Position numbers and translations under genes: made by a program. The notes below the pieces were generated by a model, which did no database searches, was not told where the DNA came from, and saw only the letters and a list, made by a program, of their open reading frames with translations. Source: Ketogulonicigenium vulgare WSH-001 (GTDB lineage: Bacteria > Pseudomonadota > Alphaproteobacteria > Rhodobacterales > Rhodobacteraceae). From it: DNA of 64,000 bases. The stretch spans positions 2,505,001-2,569,000 of the forward strand of contig NC_017384.1 in the NCBI RefSeq assembly GCF_000223375.1, in the 5' to 3' direction. Below, piece by piece: positions 54,311 to 64,000 of this stretch. Positions within the stretch are counted from its first letter, which is position 1. Each line of letters starts with the position of its first letter.

Positions 54311-56662
54311 TTAAGCCTCGGCCTCGATCGCGGCGACGACATCATCTGCGGTCATCGGCAGGTGACGCATCCGCACGCCGGTCGCGTTGAACAGGGCGTT
54401 GGCGATTGCGGGGGCAATCACGGTCACGCCCGGCTCGCCTAGACCCACAGGCGCCTCGGTGCTTTCGACCAGTTCGATATGCACTTCGGGCGGCGTGTCG
54501 ATCAGGCGCAACGGGGTATAGCTGGCCAGGTTGCGGTCGCGCACCATGCCGTTTTCAAAGCCGGTGCCCTCATACAGCGCCATCGAGACACCCCAGAGTG
54601 CGCCGCCTTCCAACTGCGCGCGCGCGCCATCGGGATCAACCACGACGCCGCAATCGACGACCATCCAGATCTTTTCGACCTTGATCTCGCCCCATTCCTT
54701 ATCGACCGCGATCTGCACCACGGCGGCGACCCAGGTGGGCATACCGCGCGATTGGCCGAACGTGGTCGCAAGGCCAAGGGCCGAACCTTCGGGCAGGCTG
54801 GCGTTCGCGTAATTCGAGATTTCGGCCACGCGGCGCAGCACATTCGCCTGACGCGTAGCACCGCCAACATCCAGCGGGCTGTTACCACCGGCGTTGCGGC
54901 CCTCGGCCGTCAGGTGATCCAGACGGAACTGCAGCGGGTCAGCGCCGATATGGTGGGCGGCCTCGTCCATGAAGCTTTCAAGGCTGAAGTTCGTCCAGCC
55001 CGGCCCGACCGAGCGCAGCCAACCTGGGCGGAAGGTTTGCACGGCCAGATCGTTCGAAATCGCGCGCAGACGCTGTGCGCCGGTTTCATACCAGTGGTCA
55101 CCGCCGTCAACCGCGAACGGGTCATAGGGTTCGCCATTGGTGCCCGTCGCAAGACCCGCGGGCATATTCGCTTTGGTCGGCCAGCCAGCGGCATAGGCCG
55201 AATCCATCGCGACGACCTTGTTGTCGGCATCGAACGCCATGCGCAGCTGCGACATCGAGGGGGCACGCGGGCCGTCAAAGGCCACGTCATCCTCGCGCGA
55301 GAAGACCAGCTTGACGGGGCGACCGTCCAACTGCTGCGACGCGAGCGCGGCGGGGATCGCATAATCGCCCGACAGACGACGACCAAAGCCACCGCCCAGC
55401 ATATAGCTGCGCATAATGACCTGACCGTCACCGACGCCAAGTGCGGCTTGCAGCCACGGAACCGTCAGCGATTGCGCCTGGTTGCCGGTGTGGACTTCCC
55501 AGATGCCATCATCATTGCGGAAGGCCAGCGCGTTCAGCGGCTCCATCTGGAAGTGCAGCACGGTCGCGGTGGAATAGGTCTGCTCGAACACGTTCGCGGC
55601 GCTGGCAAAGACCGGATCAACATCGCTGTTGCCGGTGTCCAGCACGCCGCCGCTGGCCGGATCGGCGATCAGGCGGGCGTTCTCGGCCTGGAAATCATCC
55701 TCGCCAAGGTCTGCACCAAAGCCGGGAGTCCAGGTGACCTTGACCAGTTTTGCGGCCTTTTTCGCCGCCCACATCGTATCTGCGATCACAACCGCAAAGC
55801 CGGGCGCGATGCCCGAGGGGTCGTCCAGCTTCAGCGTTTGCTGATAGCCGCGCACGGCCTTTGCCTCGGTGTCATCAATCGCCGTGATTTCAGCGCCATA
55901 GCGGGTCGGCGGCATCAGGGGGGCGCCGTAAACCATGCCGTCGATCTTGGCGTCGATGCCATAGATCGCCTGGCCGTTCACCTTGGTCGCGATATCCAGC
56001 GCCTCGACATCCTTGCCGACCAAAGTCAGCTCGGACAGCGGGCGCAGGGGCAGGGCGGTCAGCTCGTCAGCGGTAAAGGTGCGGGTGATGCCTGCGGCAA
56101 CCAGCTCGCCAAAGGTGGCGGTGTTGTCGCCCGAGGTTGCAACGCCATTGGTGATGGTGACGGTCGATGCGTCGACGCCCCACAGTTCGGCAGCCTTATC
56201 CGCCAAAGCCACGCGACCCGCCGCACCGGCCTGACGATACAGCGGCCAGCTTTGCGAGACCGACCAGCTACCGCCGGTCATCATAAAGCCCCATTTTGCG
56301 TCGGTATCGACATGCTCGATCGAGACATCGGCCCAATTCGCGCCCAGCTCGTCCGCAAGGATGCGGGCGATGGCGGTGCCGACGTGTTGGCCCATCTCGG
56401 CCTGTTTGATATGGACGTTGACCTTGCCAGCCTCGTCGATCCAATACCAGATCGTCGGGTCAAAACGCGCGCCAGCGGCCTGCACGGGCAGACCATCGGC
56501 GGTCGCCGGGTCCATCGCTGCAAGACCGGAACGCGGAAAGCCAAAGGCCGCGCCTGCAAGGCCCGCCGAAATCAGAAAGCCGCGACGGGTCAATTCCATC
56601 GTTTCAGCCTTGCCGATGCCAAAGCGGCGCTTGCCGCCCGATTGGAACTTGGTGTCAGCCAT
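54311..56662 (-). CDS. IorB-type molybdopterin hydroxylase large subunit
   Basis: 783 residues. Molybdenum hydroxylase of the isoquinoline-1-oxidoreductase/aldehyde dehydrogenase beta type. A Tat signal [17 protein letters not shown] begins near residue 24, so the N-terminal start is at 56662, or at an internal ATG 56599. Cofactor motif [16 protein letters not shown] near 420, and catalytic Glu in GLGEPGVTV near 745. It oxidises an N-heterocycle or aldehyde in the periplasm. It overlaps the [2Fe-2S] subunit by 8 nt. Confidence 0.9.
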   Translation of the reverse strand: MADTKFQSGGKRRFGIGKAETMELTRRGFLISAGLAGAAFGFPRSGLAAMDPATADGLPVQAAGARFDPTIWYWIDEAGKVNVHIKQAEMGQHVGTAIARILADELGANWADVSIEHVDTDAKWGFMMTGGSWSVSQSWPLYRQAGAAGRVALADKAAELWGVDASTVTITNGVATSGDNTATFGELVAAGITRTFTADELTALPLRPLSELTLVGKDVEALDIATKVNGQAIYGIDAKIDGMVYGAPLMPPTRYGAEITAIDDTEAKAVRGYQQTLKLDDPSGIAPGFAVVIADTMWAAKKAAKLVKVTWTPGFGADLGEDDFQAENARLIADPASGGVLDTGNSDVDPVFASAANVFEQTYSTATVLHFQMEPLNALAFRNDDGIWEVHTGNQAQSLTVPWLQAALGVGDGQVIMRSYMLGGGFGRRLSGDYAIPAALASQQLDGRPVKLVFSREDDVAFDGPRAPSMSQLRMAFDADNKVVAMDSAYAAGWPTKANMPAGLATGTNGEPYDPFAVDGGDHWYETGAQRLRAISNDLAVQTFRPGWLRSVGPGWTNFSLESFMDEAAHHIGADPLQFRLDHLTAEGRNAGGNSPLDVGGATRQANVLRRVAEISNYANASLPEGSALGLATTFGQSRGMPTWVAAVVQIAVDKEWGEIKVEKIWMVVDCGVVVDPDGARAQLEGGALWGVSMALYEGTGFENGMVRDRNLASYTPLRLIDTPPEVHIELVESTEAPVGLGEPGVTVIAPAIANALFNATGVRMRHLPMTADDVVAAIEAEA

Positions 56663-57131
56663 TTTGAACAGCTCCCTCGTTGATGGCCGTCACGGCTTCG
56701 CGGACGGCTTGGCGGATACGGACATAGGTCATGCAGCGGCACAGGTTGCCGGTCATGGCCGAATCAATCTCGCTGTCGCTGGGGTTGGGATTGCCGGCCA
56801 GCAGCGATGCGGCCTGCATAATCTGACCCGACTGGCAGTAGCCGCATTGCGGCACGCGCAGGTTGCGCCACGCCTCTTGGACGGGGTGGCTGGCATCGGC
56901 CGACAGGCCTTCGATGGTCGTAATCTCGACCCCGACAGCCTGCGAGACCGTCGTCACGCAAGAGCGGCGGGCAACACCGTCGATATGCACGGTGCAGGCA
57001 CCGCACATGCCGATGCCGCAGCCGAATTTCGTGCCGGTCATGCCCAGCTCGTCACGGACGACCCACAACAGCGGGGTGTCGTCGTCAACGTCAACGCTGA
57101 CCTTCTGGCCGTTGATCGATAGCTCGAACAT
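56655..57131 (-). CDS. IorA-type [2Fe-2S] subunit
   Basis: 158 residues. Plant-type [2Fe-2S] cluster at Cys38, 43, 46 and 58 ([17 protein letters not shown]) and the second cluster at Cys96, 99, 131 and 133 ([14 protein letters not shown]). It passes electrons from the molybdenum subunit. aaggaagg lies before the ATG. It is the first gene of the operon with IorB, XdhC and the MobA-like protein. Confidence 0.93.
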   Translation of the reverse strand: MFELSINGQKVSVDVDDDTPLLWVVRDELGMTGTKFGCGIGMCGACTVHIDGVARRSCVTTVSQAVGVEITTIEGLSADASHPVQEAWRNLRVPQCGYCQSGQIMQAASLLAGNPNPSDSEIDSAMTGNLCRCMTYVRIRQAVREAVTAINEGAVQNG

Positions 57132-57615
57132 GGTACCTTCCTTTTCTCAGTGGGTTACCGTTTTGGGATTGCGCAGATCGCCCAGGCGGGCGGCGCATGG
57201 AATTTCGGTAGGTCTGCGGCGGATCGCCGCGATATGTCCGAATGGATATTTCGCTATTGCCGGGCTGGGGTGTCGCGTGCTATAAATCACGCAATCGCAA
57301 GACGGTCTGGTCGATATCTGGCTGGCCTGTAAGCTGGCGAGAGTGTGCTGCGATAAGACGGCTGACATTTAGCCGGTTGTCCCTTGCTAGGCTGCAAAAC
57401 GCGGCTGCGTATGCTGTTGCGAAGTCCCAACAAATTAGCACGCTAACCTGACAAGCTGAATGACAATAGAACGTGATAGCGCCCCAGGCCTGTCTTTTAC
57501 TGAGTGTTCTTATCGGGAATTCATCCGGCGTTATTTTGCTGATCCCGCGCGCCGCAATTCGTGATTTTTAGGGCTATGCGGTTGAATTTTCGGGGCAAGT
57601 GGTTATCTTTCCCTC
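57132..57615. other. Intergenic region between divergent iorA and otsB
   Basis: 484 nt with no gene I can support. Several short frames lack ribosome binding sites. It must hold the promoter of the hydroxylase operon and of otsB. I see no strong hairpin or repeat. Confidence 0.5.
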
Positions 57616-58506
57616 ATGTCAACACAGAACCGAGAAACCGCCTTATCAGACGGTAGCGGGGGCTTGGGCGCGGATATTGCCGAGCCTGCCTCAACCGTGC
57701 CGACTTGGAATTTAGATGGCTCTGTCGCCGGGATTACCGCGCCAGAGGAACAAACCGCGCAGATGAAATCAGCGCTGCCGCAAACGCCCGATGGATGGGC
57801 GTTCTTTCTGGATCTGGATGGGACGCTGCTTGATCTTGCGTCCACACCCGACGCTGTACAGCCCGCCCCGGGCCTGTTCGACGCCCTGCGGCGGCTAGAG
57901 GACGAAACCGGCGGCGCTTTGGCCATTGTGACGGGCCGCGCGATCGAATTTGTCGATGCCTTGTTCACCGGACACCATTTCACCGTTGCAGGTCTGCATG
58001 GCGCTGCGCTGCGTGTGCCGGGCGATGATATCCAGCCCGCGGAACGCGCCTCTGCCGCCTACAGCAGCGCCCGCGATTTTGCGCAGGCACAGGCCAAGAT
58101 GCTTCCGGGTGTTTTGTTCGAGGATAAGAGCCAGGCTTTTGCCTTGCATTACCGCCTTGCGCCACTTTCCGCCGTGGCCGTTGCCGATGTGATGAAACGC
58201 GCTTTGGTGCTGGCGGGCCCTGCCTTTATGCTACGTCCTGGAAAGTCAGTGGTCGAGCTTTGCCCCGCCGGCCATGATAAGGGCAGTGCCCTGCGCTATT
58301 TGATGACGCGGCCGCCGTTTTATGGGCGCAAGCCCTTGGCGGCGGGCGATGATTTGACAGACGAGGCGATGTTCCCCGCCGCCAGTGCCCTTGGGGGCCT
58401 TGGAGTGCGGGTGGGGCCGCTGATTGATTTGCCGCGCAGTGGCGCCAGCCTTGGGCTGCCGACGCCTGCCAGCTTTCGTGATTGGATAAGGAGACTAACC
58501 CGATGA
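57616..58506 (+). CDS. otsB: Trehalose-6-phosphate phosphatase
   Basis: 296 residues. HAD phosphatase with the DxD motif in FFLDLDGTLLD (Asp66, Asp68), a Lys-containing motif (GKSVVELCPAGHDKGSAL) and GDDLTDEAMF. It releases trehalose from trehalose-6-phosphate. The first ~50 residues before the domain are unusual for the family, and ATG 57763 (residue 50) is an alternative start; neither start has an obvious ribosome binding site. Directly followed by a 14-codon frame and otsA. Confidence 0.9.
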   Translation: MSTQNRETALSDGSGGLGADIAEPASTVPTWNLDGSVAGITAPEEQTAQMKSALPQTPDGWAFFLDLDGTLLDLASTPDAVQPAPGLFDALRRLEDETGGALAIVTGRAIEFVDALFTGHHFTVAGLHGAALRVPGDDIQPAERASAAYSSARDFAQAQAKMLPGVLFEDKSQAFALHYRLAPLSAVAVADVMKRALVLAGPAFMLRPGKSVVELCPAGHDKGSALRYLMTRPPFYGRKPLAAGDDLTDEAMFPAASALGGLGVRVGPLIDLPRSGASLGLPTPASFRDWIRRLTR

Positions 58507-58547
58507 GCCACGCCTATCACGACATGCGCATCACGGTGCGCACATGA
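58503..58547 (+). CDS. 14-codon bridging frame between otsB and otsA
   Basis: ATG at 58503 overlaps the otsB stop as ATGA, and its own TGA at 58545-58547 overlaps the otsA start in the same way. The peptide is MSHAYHDMRITVRT. Both overlaps suggest translating ribosomes carried from otsB to otsA; the peptide itself may have no function. Confidence 0.45.
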   Translation: MSHAYHDMRITVRT

Positions 58548-59944
58548 GCCGCCTGATCGTCGTTTCGAACCGCGTGCCAAACCCTGATCGTCCCGCAGCG
58601 GGCGGTCTTGCGGTTGCGGTTCAGGCGGCGTTGCGTGACCGCGGCGGAATTTGGATGGGTTGGTCGGGGAATTCCTGCGGCGAGCGCGACCCAGGCCCCC
58701 TGCGCATTCGCGAAGAAGGCAATATCACCTATGCGCTGACCGATCTGTCAGATCGCGATATTGCTGAATATTACCAAGGCTTTGCAAACAGCGTTCTATG
58801 GCCTTTGTGCCATTATCGCATTGATCTGACCGATTTCGCGCGCCGTGATGCGGCGGGCTATTTCCGGGTGAACCGCCAGTTCGCCGAGCGTTTGGCACCG
58901 ATGATCCGCCCCGATGATGTCATCTGGATTCATGATTATCACCTGATCCCGCTGGCGGCCGAATTGCGTCAGATGGGGATCGAAAATCAAATCGGGTTCT
59001 TTTTGCATATTCCGTGGCCTGCGCCCGATGTTTATCTGACACTGCCCGTGTCCGAGCGGCTGCTGCAATCCATGACGGCCTTTGATCTGCTTGGCTTTCA
59101 GACCGCCGCAGATGCCGAGAATTTCGGCCTGTGCCTGAAACGCTCGCGCGTGGCAAAACCTGTGGCGGGGCAGCCGGGGCTGTTTGAGACGCCAGACCGG
59201 CAGTTCACCGTCGACGCCTTTCCCATCGGCATTGATGTGGCGCATTTCACCCGCACCGCCCGCAATGCCGCCCGCAATCCCACCATGCGCCGGTTCAAGG
59301 ACTCGCTGGGCGACCAGCAGGTGATCGTGGGCGTCGACCGTCTGGACTACACCAAAGGGATACCCCAACGCCTTGCGGGCTATCGCCGGTTCCTTGAAAA
59401 TAACCCGATCTGGGCGGGTAAGGTTGGCTATCTGCAGATCACGCCCACCAGCCGCGAAGGGGTCGCCGAATACGATGCCTTGCAACGCGAGGTGGCCGAG
59501 CTTGCGGGCCGGATCGCCGGGCAGTTGGGGCGATTGGATTGGACGCCGGTGCGCTATGTGAACCGCGCCTTTGGGCAGCATATCTTGGCGGGGATTTACC
59601 GCATGGCGCGGGTGGGGCTGGTGACGCCGCTGCGCGATGGGATGAATTTGGTGGCCAAGGAATTCATTGCCGCGCAAGACCCGGCAGATCCCGGGGTGCT
59701 GGTGCTGTCCCGCTTTGCCGGCGCGGCCTACGAGCTGGAAGGCGGCGCGCTGCTGGTCAATCCCTATGACGAGGAGGGCATGGCGAATGCGATTGCGACG
59801 GCGGTCTCGATGTCGCTTGAGCGGCGACAGGAGCTTCATGCCTATGCGCTGGCGCAGATCGAGGCGCATGACATCTTTGGCTGGTGTGACGCGTTTTTGA
59901 CCCGTTTGGCCCCAGCTATTCCCGAACTTGTGGCGGATTCATAA
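58544..59944 (+). CDS. otsA: Trehalose-6-phosphate synthase
   Basis: 466 residues, GT20. Joins UDP-glucose to glucose-6-phosphate. Signatures: SRLIVVSNRVP at 2-12, GGLAVAVQAAL near 22, WIHDYHLIPLAAEL near 127-140, VGVDRLDYTKGIPQRL near 263-278, RDGMNLVAKEF near 363. It gives an osmolyte or stress sugar. It overlaps the preceding 14-codon frame by 4 nt. Confidence 0.95.
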   Translation: MSRLIVVSNRVPNPDRPAAGGLAVAVQAALRDRGGIWMGWSGNSCGERDPGPLRIREEGNITYALTDLSDRDIAEYYQGFANSVLWPLCHYRIDLTDFARRDAAGYFRVNRQFAERLAPMIRPDDVIWIHDYHLIPLAAELRQMGIENQIGFFLHIPWPAPDVYLTLPVSERLLQSMTAFDLLGFQTAADAENFGLCLKRSRVAKPVAGQPGLFETPDRQFTVDAFPIGIDVAHFTRTARNAARNPTMRRFKDSLGDQQVIVGVDRLDYTKGIPQRLAGYRRFLENNPIWAGKVGYLQITPTSREGVAEYDALQREVAELAGRIAGQLGRLDWTPVRYVNRAFGQHILAGIYRMARVGLVTPLRDGMNLVAKEFIAAQDPADPGVLVLSRFAGAAYELEGGALLVNPYDEEGMANAIATAVSMSLERRQELHAYALAQIEAHDIFGWCDAFLTRLAPAIPELVADS

Positions 59945-60024
59945 TCATCCGGCGGATTATACGCTTTCGGCGGCACGGTTTCACGCCTAGATAAGGCATC
60001 CCCTTCGTGCCGCCCGAGGACGCT

Positions 60025-63000
60025 ATGACCGCGCTACCCAAATCCGCAAGTTTCGCCCGCATTGTTGATGCTGCGCGTCAGCGCATTCTGGTGCTGGATG
60101 GCGCGATGGGCACGCAGATCCAGCTGCTGAAAATGGGCGAGGATGAATATCTGGGCCATGGCAGCGCGGGTTGCCAATGTCATATTCATTCCGACCATCC
60201 GCAAAAGGGCAATAACGACCTGCTCAACCTGACCCAGCCCGAGGCGATCGAGGAAATCCATTTCCGCTATGCCATGGCCGGGGCCGATATTGTCGAGACG
60301 AATACCTTTTCCTCGACCACCATCGCGCAGGCGGATTACGCATTAGAGGATCAGGTCCATGCCCTGAACGTTCAGGGCGCGCGGCTGGCCCGCAGCGGTG
60401 TCGACCGCGCCACCGCCATCGACGGACGGATGCGTTTTGTCGCCGGGGCGGTGGGGCCGACGAACCGCACGGCCTCGATCAGCCCTGACGTGAACGACCC
60501 CGGCTTTCGCGCCGTCAGCTTTGACGATCTGCGCATCGCCTATGCCCAGCAGATCCGCGGCCTGATCGAAGGCGGCGTCGATCTGATCTTGATCGAGACG
60601 ATCTTTGACACGCTGAACGCCAAAGCCGCGATTTTCGCCGCCGAGGAGGTGTTCATTGAAATTGGCGAGCGGCTGCCGGTGATGATCTCGGGCACAATCA
60701 CTGACCTGTCGGGCCGCACGCTGTCGGGTCAAACGCCGACCGCCTTTTGGCATTCGGTGCGCCACGCGGGTCCCTTTACCATCGGGCTGAACTGCGCATT
60801 GGGCGCGAATGCCATGCGCGCGCATCTGGCCGAGATTTCCGCCATCGCCGATACATTCGTTTGCGTCTACCCGAACGCGGGTCTTCCCAATGCCATGGGC
60901 GATTACGATGAGACCCCCGCCTTCACCGCCCAGCAGATCGAGGGATTTGCCCGCGACGGTCTGGTGAATATCGTCGGCGGTTGCTGCGGCACTTCGCCCG
61001 AGCATATCCGCGCCATGGCCGAGGCGGTCGCCAAATACCGACCCCGCGCCATCCCCGAACATGCGCCGCTGATGCGCCTGTCGGGGCTCGAGCCGTTTAT
61101 TCTGACGCCCGAGATTCCTTTCGTGAACGTGGGCGAGCGCACGAATGTCACGGGGTCCGCCAAGTTCCGCAAGATGATCACGGCGGGCGATTTCGCCAGC
61201 GCCCTGCAGGTCGCGCGTGATCAGGTGGAAAACGGCGCGCAGATCATCGACATCAATATGGACGAGGGTCTGATCGACAGCCAGGCCGCGATGGTGAAAT
61301 TCCTGAACCTTGTCGCCTCGGAACCCGATATCGCCCGCGTGCCGGTGATGATCGACAGTTCCAAATGGGATGTGATCGAGGCGGGCCTGAAATGCGTGCA
61401 GGGCAAGGCAATCGTCAACTCGATCTCGATGAAAGAGGGCGAGGCTGCGTTTTTGCACCATGCGCGCCTGTGCCGGGCCTATGGCGCCGCCGTGGTCGTG
61501 ATGGCCTTTGACGAGACGGGCCAGGCGGATACCGAGGATCGCAAGGTCGAGATTTGCAGCCGCGCCTATAAGCTGCTGACCGAGGAGGTCGGCTTTCCGC
61601 CCGAAGATATCATCTTTGACCCCAACGTCTTTGCCGTCGCCACGGGGATCGAGGAACACAATAATTACGGCGTCGATTTCATCAACGCCACGCGCCGCAT
61701 CATGGAAGCCTGTCCGCATGTCCATATTTCGGGCGGGATTTCCAACCTGTCCTTCAGCTTCCGCGGCAATGAACCCGTGCGCGAGGCGATGCATGCCGTT
61801 TTCCTCTATCACGCCATTCAAGTCGGCATGGATATGGGCATCGTCAATGCGGGGCAGCTTGCCGTCTACGACCAGATCGATCCGGAACTGCGCGAGGCCT
61901 GCGAGGATGTCGTTCTGAATCGCCGCGACGATGCGACCGAGCGTTTGTTGGATCTGGCCGAGCGGTATCGCGGCCAAGGCGGCGCGGAGAAGAAAGAGCG
62001 TGATCTGGCGTGGCGCGACTGGGATGTGGCGAAACGCTTGGAACATGCGCTGGTGAACGGCATCACCGAGTTTATCGAGGGCGACACCGAGGAAGCCCGC
62101 CTTGCCGCCCAGCGTCCGCTGCATGTGATCGAAGGGCCGTTGATGGACGGCATGAACGTCGTCGGCGATTTGTTCGGCGCAGGTAAAATGTTCCTGCCGC
62201 AGGTGGTGAAATCCGCCCGCGTGATGAAACAGGCCGTCGCCGTGCTGCTGCCCTATCTGGAAGAGGAAAAGGCAGCGGGCGGCGGTGTGGGCCGTCAAAG
62301 CGCCGGTAAAATCCTGATGGCGACGGTAAAGGGCGATGTGCATGACATCGGCAAGAACATCGTCGGCGTCGTGCTGGCGTGCAACAATTACGACATCATC
62401 GACCTTGGGGTCATGGTGTCATCCGAGAAAATCCTGGCTGCCGCGCGCGAACATGATGTCGATGCGATTGGCCTGTCGGGGCTGATCACGCCGTCCTTGG
62501 ACGAGATGGTGCATGTCGCGGCCGAGATGGAGCGCCAAGGCTTTGACATTCCACTGCTGATCGGCGGGGCGACGACCAGCCGCGTGCATACGGCGGTGAA
62601 AATTGCGCCAGCCTACCAGCGCGGGCAGGTGGTCTATTCCGTCGACGCCAGCCGCGCGGTGGGGGTTGCGCAGAACCTGCTTGGCTCGCGCAGCCTGGCC
62701 TATCAAGCCGAGGTGCGCGCCGAATATGAGAAGGTGGCCGAGGGTTACTTGCGCGGTGAGCGCGAGAAACAGCGCCTGCCGCTGGCCGACGCGCGTGCCA
62801 ATCCGGTCAAGATCGACTGGGCCGCCTATCAGGCAAAGGTGCCCAGCTTTCTTGGCACCAAGGTCTATGACGATTGGGATCTGGCTGATCTTGCGCAATA
62901 CATCGATTGGACACCCTTCTTCCAAAGCTGGGAGTTGAAGGGCGTCTATCCCCGCATCTTGCAGGACGAGAAATACGGCGAGACCGCGCGGTCGCTGTTT

Positions 63001-63753
63001 GCGGATGCGCAGGCCATGTTGCAGCAGATCATTGATGAAAAATGGTTCGACCCGCGCGCCGTCGTCGGCTTTTGGCCCGCCAATGCGGTGGGCGATGATA
63101 TCGTGTTATTCGCCGATGAGACTCGCAGCCATATTCTGGCCACGATGCATACGCTGCGCCAGCAACTGCCGCGCCGCGATGGGCGCCCCAATATCGCCAT
63201 GTCCGATTTCGTCGCCCCGATGGGGCAGGCGGAATATATCGGCGGCTTTGTCGTTACTGCGGGTTTCAAAGAACTCGAGATCGCCGCGCGGTTCGAGGCG
63301 GCGAACGACGATTACAATGCCATCATGGTCAAAGCCCTCGCCGACCGCTTTGCCGAAGCCTTTGCCGAGCGGATGCACCAGCATGTCCGGCGCGAACTAT
63401 GGGCCTATGCCGCCGACGAGGTGCTGCCCAATGATGCCCTTATCCGCGAGGAATATGCCGGTATCCGTCCCGCACCGGGCTATCCTGCCCAGCCCGATCA
63501 TACCGAAAAGCTGACCCTGTTCCGCCTGCTGGATGCCGAGGCTGCGACGGGCGTCAAGCTGACCGAAAGCATGGCGATGTGGCCGGGCTCGACCGTATCG
63601 GGCCTTTATATCGCGCATCCCGAAAGCTATTATTTCGGGGTGGCCAAGGTCGAGGAAGATCAGGTTGCCGATTATGCCGCGCGCAAGGGCATGGATAAGG
63701 CCGAGGCCGAGCGCTGGCTGGCCCCGATCCTGAATTATATCCCAAAGGCTTAA
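60025..63753 (+). CDS. metH: Cobalamin-dependent methionine synthase
   Basis: 1242 residues, full length for MetH. Homocysteine/zinc domain first, with Cys257 (GLNCALG) and Cys320-321 ([10 protein letters not shown]). The pterin-binding domain (about 350-620) contains [14 protein letters not shown]12 cap and cobalamin domains follow, with DVHDIGKN (His773 coordinates cobalt). The activation domain (about 910-1230) holds the late [15 protein letters not shown] 60025 has gagg upstream; GTG 60007 is a possible earlier start. Stop shares bases with the mipZ stop. Confidence 0.95.
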   Translation: MTALPKSASFARIVDAARQRILVLDGAMGTQIQLLKMGEDEYLGHGSAGCQCHIHSDHPQKGNNDLLNLTQPEAIEEIHFRYAMAGADIVETNTFSSTTIAQADYALEDQVHALNVQGARLARSGVDRATAIDGRMRFVAGAVGPTNRTASISPDVNDPGFRAVSFDDLRIAYAQQIRGLIEGGVDLILIETIFDTLNAKAAIFAAEEVFIEIGERLPVMISGTITDLSGRTLSGQTPTAFWHSVRHAGPFTIGLNCALGANAMRAHLAEISAIADTFVCVYPNAGLPNAMGDYDETPAFTAQQIEGFARDGLVNIVGGCCGTSPEHIRAMAEAVAKYRPRAIPEHAPLMRLSGLEPFILTPEIPFVNVGERTNVTGSAKFRKMITAGDFASALQVARDQVENGAQIIDINMDEGLIDSQAAMVKFLNLVASEPDIARVPVMIDSSKWDVIEAGLKCVQGKAIVNSISMKEGEAAFLHHARLCRAYGAAVVVMAFDETGQADTEDRKVEICSRAYKLLTEEVGFPPEDIIFDPNVFAVATGIEEHNNYGVDFINATRRIMEACPHVHISGGISNLSFSFRGNEPVREAMHAVFLYHAIQVGMDMGIVNAGQLAVYDQIDPELREACEDVVLNRRDDATERLLDLAERYRGQGGAEKKERDLAWRDWDVAKRLEHALVNGITEFIEGDTEEARLAAQRPLHVIEGPLMDGMNVVGDLFGAGKMFLPQVVKSARVMKQAVAVLLPYLEEEKAAGGGVGRQSAGKILMATVKGDVHDIGKNIVGVVLACNNYDIIDLGVMVSSEKILAAAREHDVDAIGLSGLITPSLDEMVHVAAEMERQGFDIPLLIGGATTSRVHTAVKIAPAYQRGQVVYSVDASRAVGVAQNLLGSRSLAYQAEVRAEYEKVAEGYLRGEREKQRLPLADARANPVKIDWAAYQAKVPSFLGTKVYDDWDLADLAQYIDWTPFFQSWELKGVYPRILQDEKYGETARSLFADAQAMLQQIIDEKWFDPRAVVGFWPANAVGDDIVLFADETRSHILATMHTLRQQLPRRDGRPNIAMSDFVAPMGQAEYIGGFVVTAGFKELEIAARFEAANDDYNAIMVKALADRFAEAFAERMHQHVRRELWAYAADEVLPNDALIREEYAGIRPAPGYPAQPDHTEKLTLFRLLDAEAATGVKLTESMAMWPGSTVSGLYIAHPESYYFGVAKVEEDQVADYAARKGMDKAEAERWLAPILNYIPKA

Positions 63754-64000
63754 AAGTCGGGGGTCACGCCCGGCAGGTTCAGCGATTTGATCAGCTCGCG
63801 CAGTTCCTGCCGCGCGGCGAGGTTCGAGATGTTGAGGCTGCCGCCGCCCACATCGCGCAGATCCAGCAGGGTCAGGCCGCGGGGGAACAGCTCGCGAAAG
63901 ATGACGCGTTCGGAAAAGCCGGGCGAGGTGCGAAAGCCGATGCGTTTGGCCAAACGGTCAACGGCGCTTTCCATCTTTTGCTTGTTGTTCATGTTCTGCG
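63750..64000 (-). CDS. mipZ: MipZ-like division-plane ATPase, 3' end only
   Basis: The gene enters from the right edge and is open there, so only the last 83 codons are seen. The tail reads [39 protein letters not shown] and [15 protein letters not shown], as in the C-terminal part of Caulobacter-type MipZ, a ParA-like ATPase that positions FtsZ. The ATG at 63992 is internal. The stop overlaps the metH stop by 4 nt. Confidence 0.78.
   Translation of the reverse strand, partial: QNMNNKQKMESAVDRLAKRIGFRTSPGFSERVIFRELFPRGLTLLDLRDVGGGSLNISNLAARQELRELIKSLNLPGVTPDF

Noticed and set aside
54479..56683. 734-codon plus-strand frame opposite the IorB gene
   Set aside because: Shadow of a long GC-rich coding region on the other strand; composition unlike the organism's proteins.
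59945..60024. SAM, SAH or cobalamin riboswitch before metH
   Set aside because: Only 80 nt are available and I could not trace a matching conserved core; the near-palindromic segment after otsA has no T run.
60343..62343. 666-codon minus-strand frame opposite metH
   Set aside because: High GC antisense of a conserved gene; His/Gln/Arg-rich, no ribosome binding site and no domain.

Overview
The window looks like a chromosomal segment of an alphaproteobacterium of the Rhodobacterales (Rhodobacteraceae-like). Reasons are the rRNA operon ending 23S-5S-tRNA-fMet, high GC coding DNA, a TRAP-rich gene content, a Hint-domain secreted protein, a DUF6525-type small protein and a MipZ-like gene at the right edge. 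A genus such as Ketogulonicigenium is possible but cannot be proved from this sequence.

Layout. 1-2.9 kb: 3' part of the 23S gene, 5S, tRNA-fMet and a terminator, followed by a probable serine-recombinase relic. 3.1-11 kb: surface polysaccharide genes (GT8 and RgpF-like glycosyltransferases, an ABC exporter, a GNGPS-type putative transferase, manB, manC). 11-20.8 kb: a quinate/shikimate catabolic locus with 3-dehydroshikimate dehydratase, an NAD-type shikimate/quinate dehydrogenase, two paralogous GntR/FCD regulators, one TRAP transporter with two binding proteins, a type II dehydroquinase and an SMP-30 lactonase. 20.7-22.7 kb: LysR plus a frameshifted AEC transporter. 22.7-31.5 kb: alkaline phosphatase behind a three-unit Pho box, then a small secreted protein and a MoxR/VWA/DUF58 operon. 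31.6-35.8 kb: Tat-exported metallo-beta-lactamase-fold protein, Zur-box-controlled COG0523 GTPase, DUF6525 protein, an AlkC/D-like HEAT protein, a decayed ABC transporter and a YkvA protein. 35.8-42 kb: RpiR regulator, fetAB iron exporter, rfbA-rfbD, and the Hint protein with a long AT-rich leader. 42-50.5 kb: LysR, flavin monooxygenase, two creatininase-family amidohydrolases and an ABC importer with a fused double permease. 50.6-57.1 kb: periplasmic rhodanese with a YeeE/YedE transporter, then a MobA-like protein, XdhC and an IorBA-type molybdenum hydroxylase. 57.6-64 kb: otsB-otsA, metH and the 3' end of mipZ.

How the genes work together. The TRAP locus should import a cyclic hydroxy acid (quinate or shikimate) and convert it through 3-dehydroquinate and 3-dehydroshikimate to protocatechuate. 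The Pho and Zur operators tie two loci to phosphate and zinc starvation. The LysR/monooxygenase/creatininase/ABC block reads as one uncharacterised uptake-and-degradation unit for a nitrogenous compound. XdhC and the MobA-like protein sit where maturation factors for the adjacent molybdenum hydroxylase are expected.

A structural feature runs through the window: all eight convergent gene pairs meet within 13 nt, six of them overlapping, three by the same four-base shared stop.
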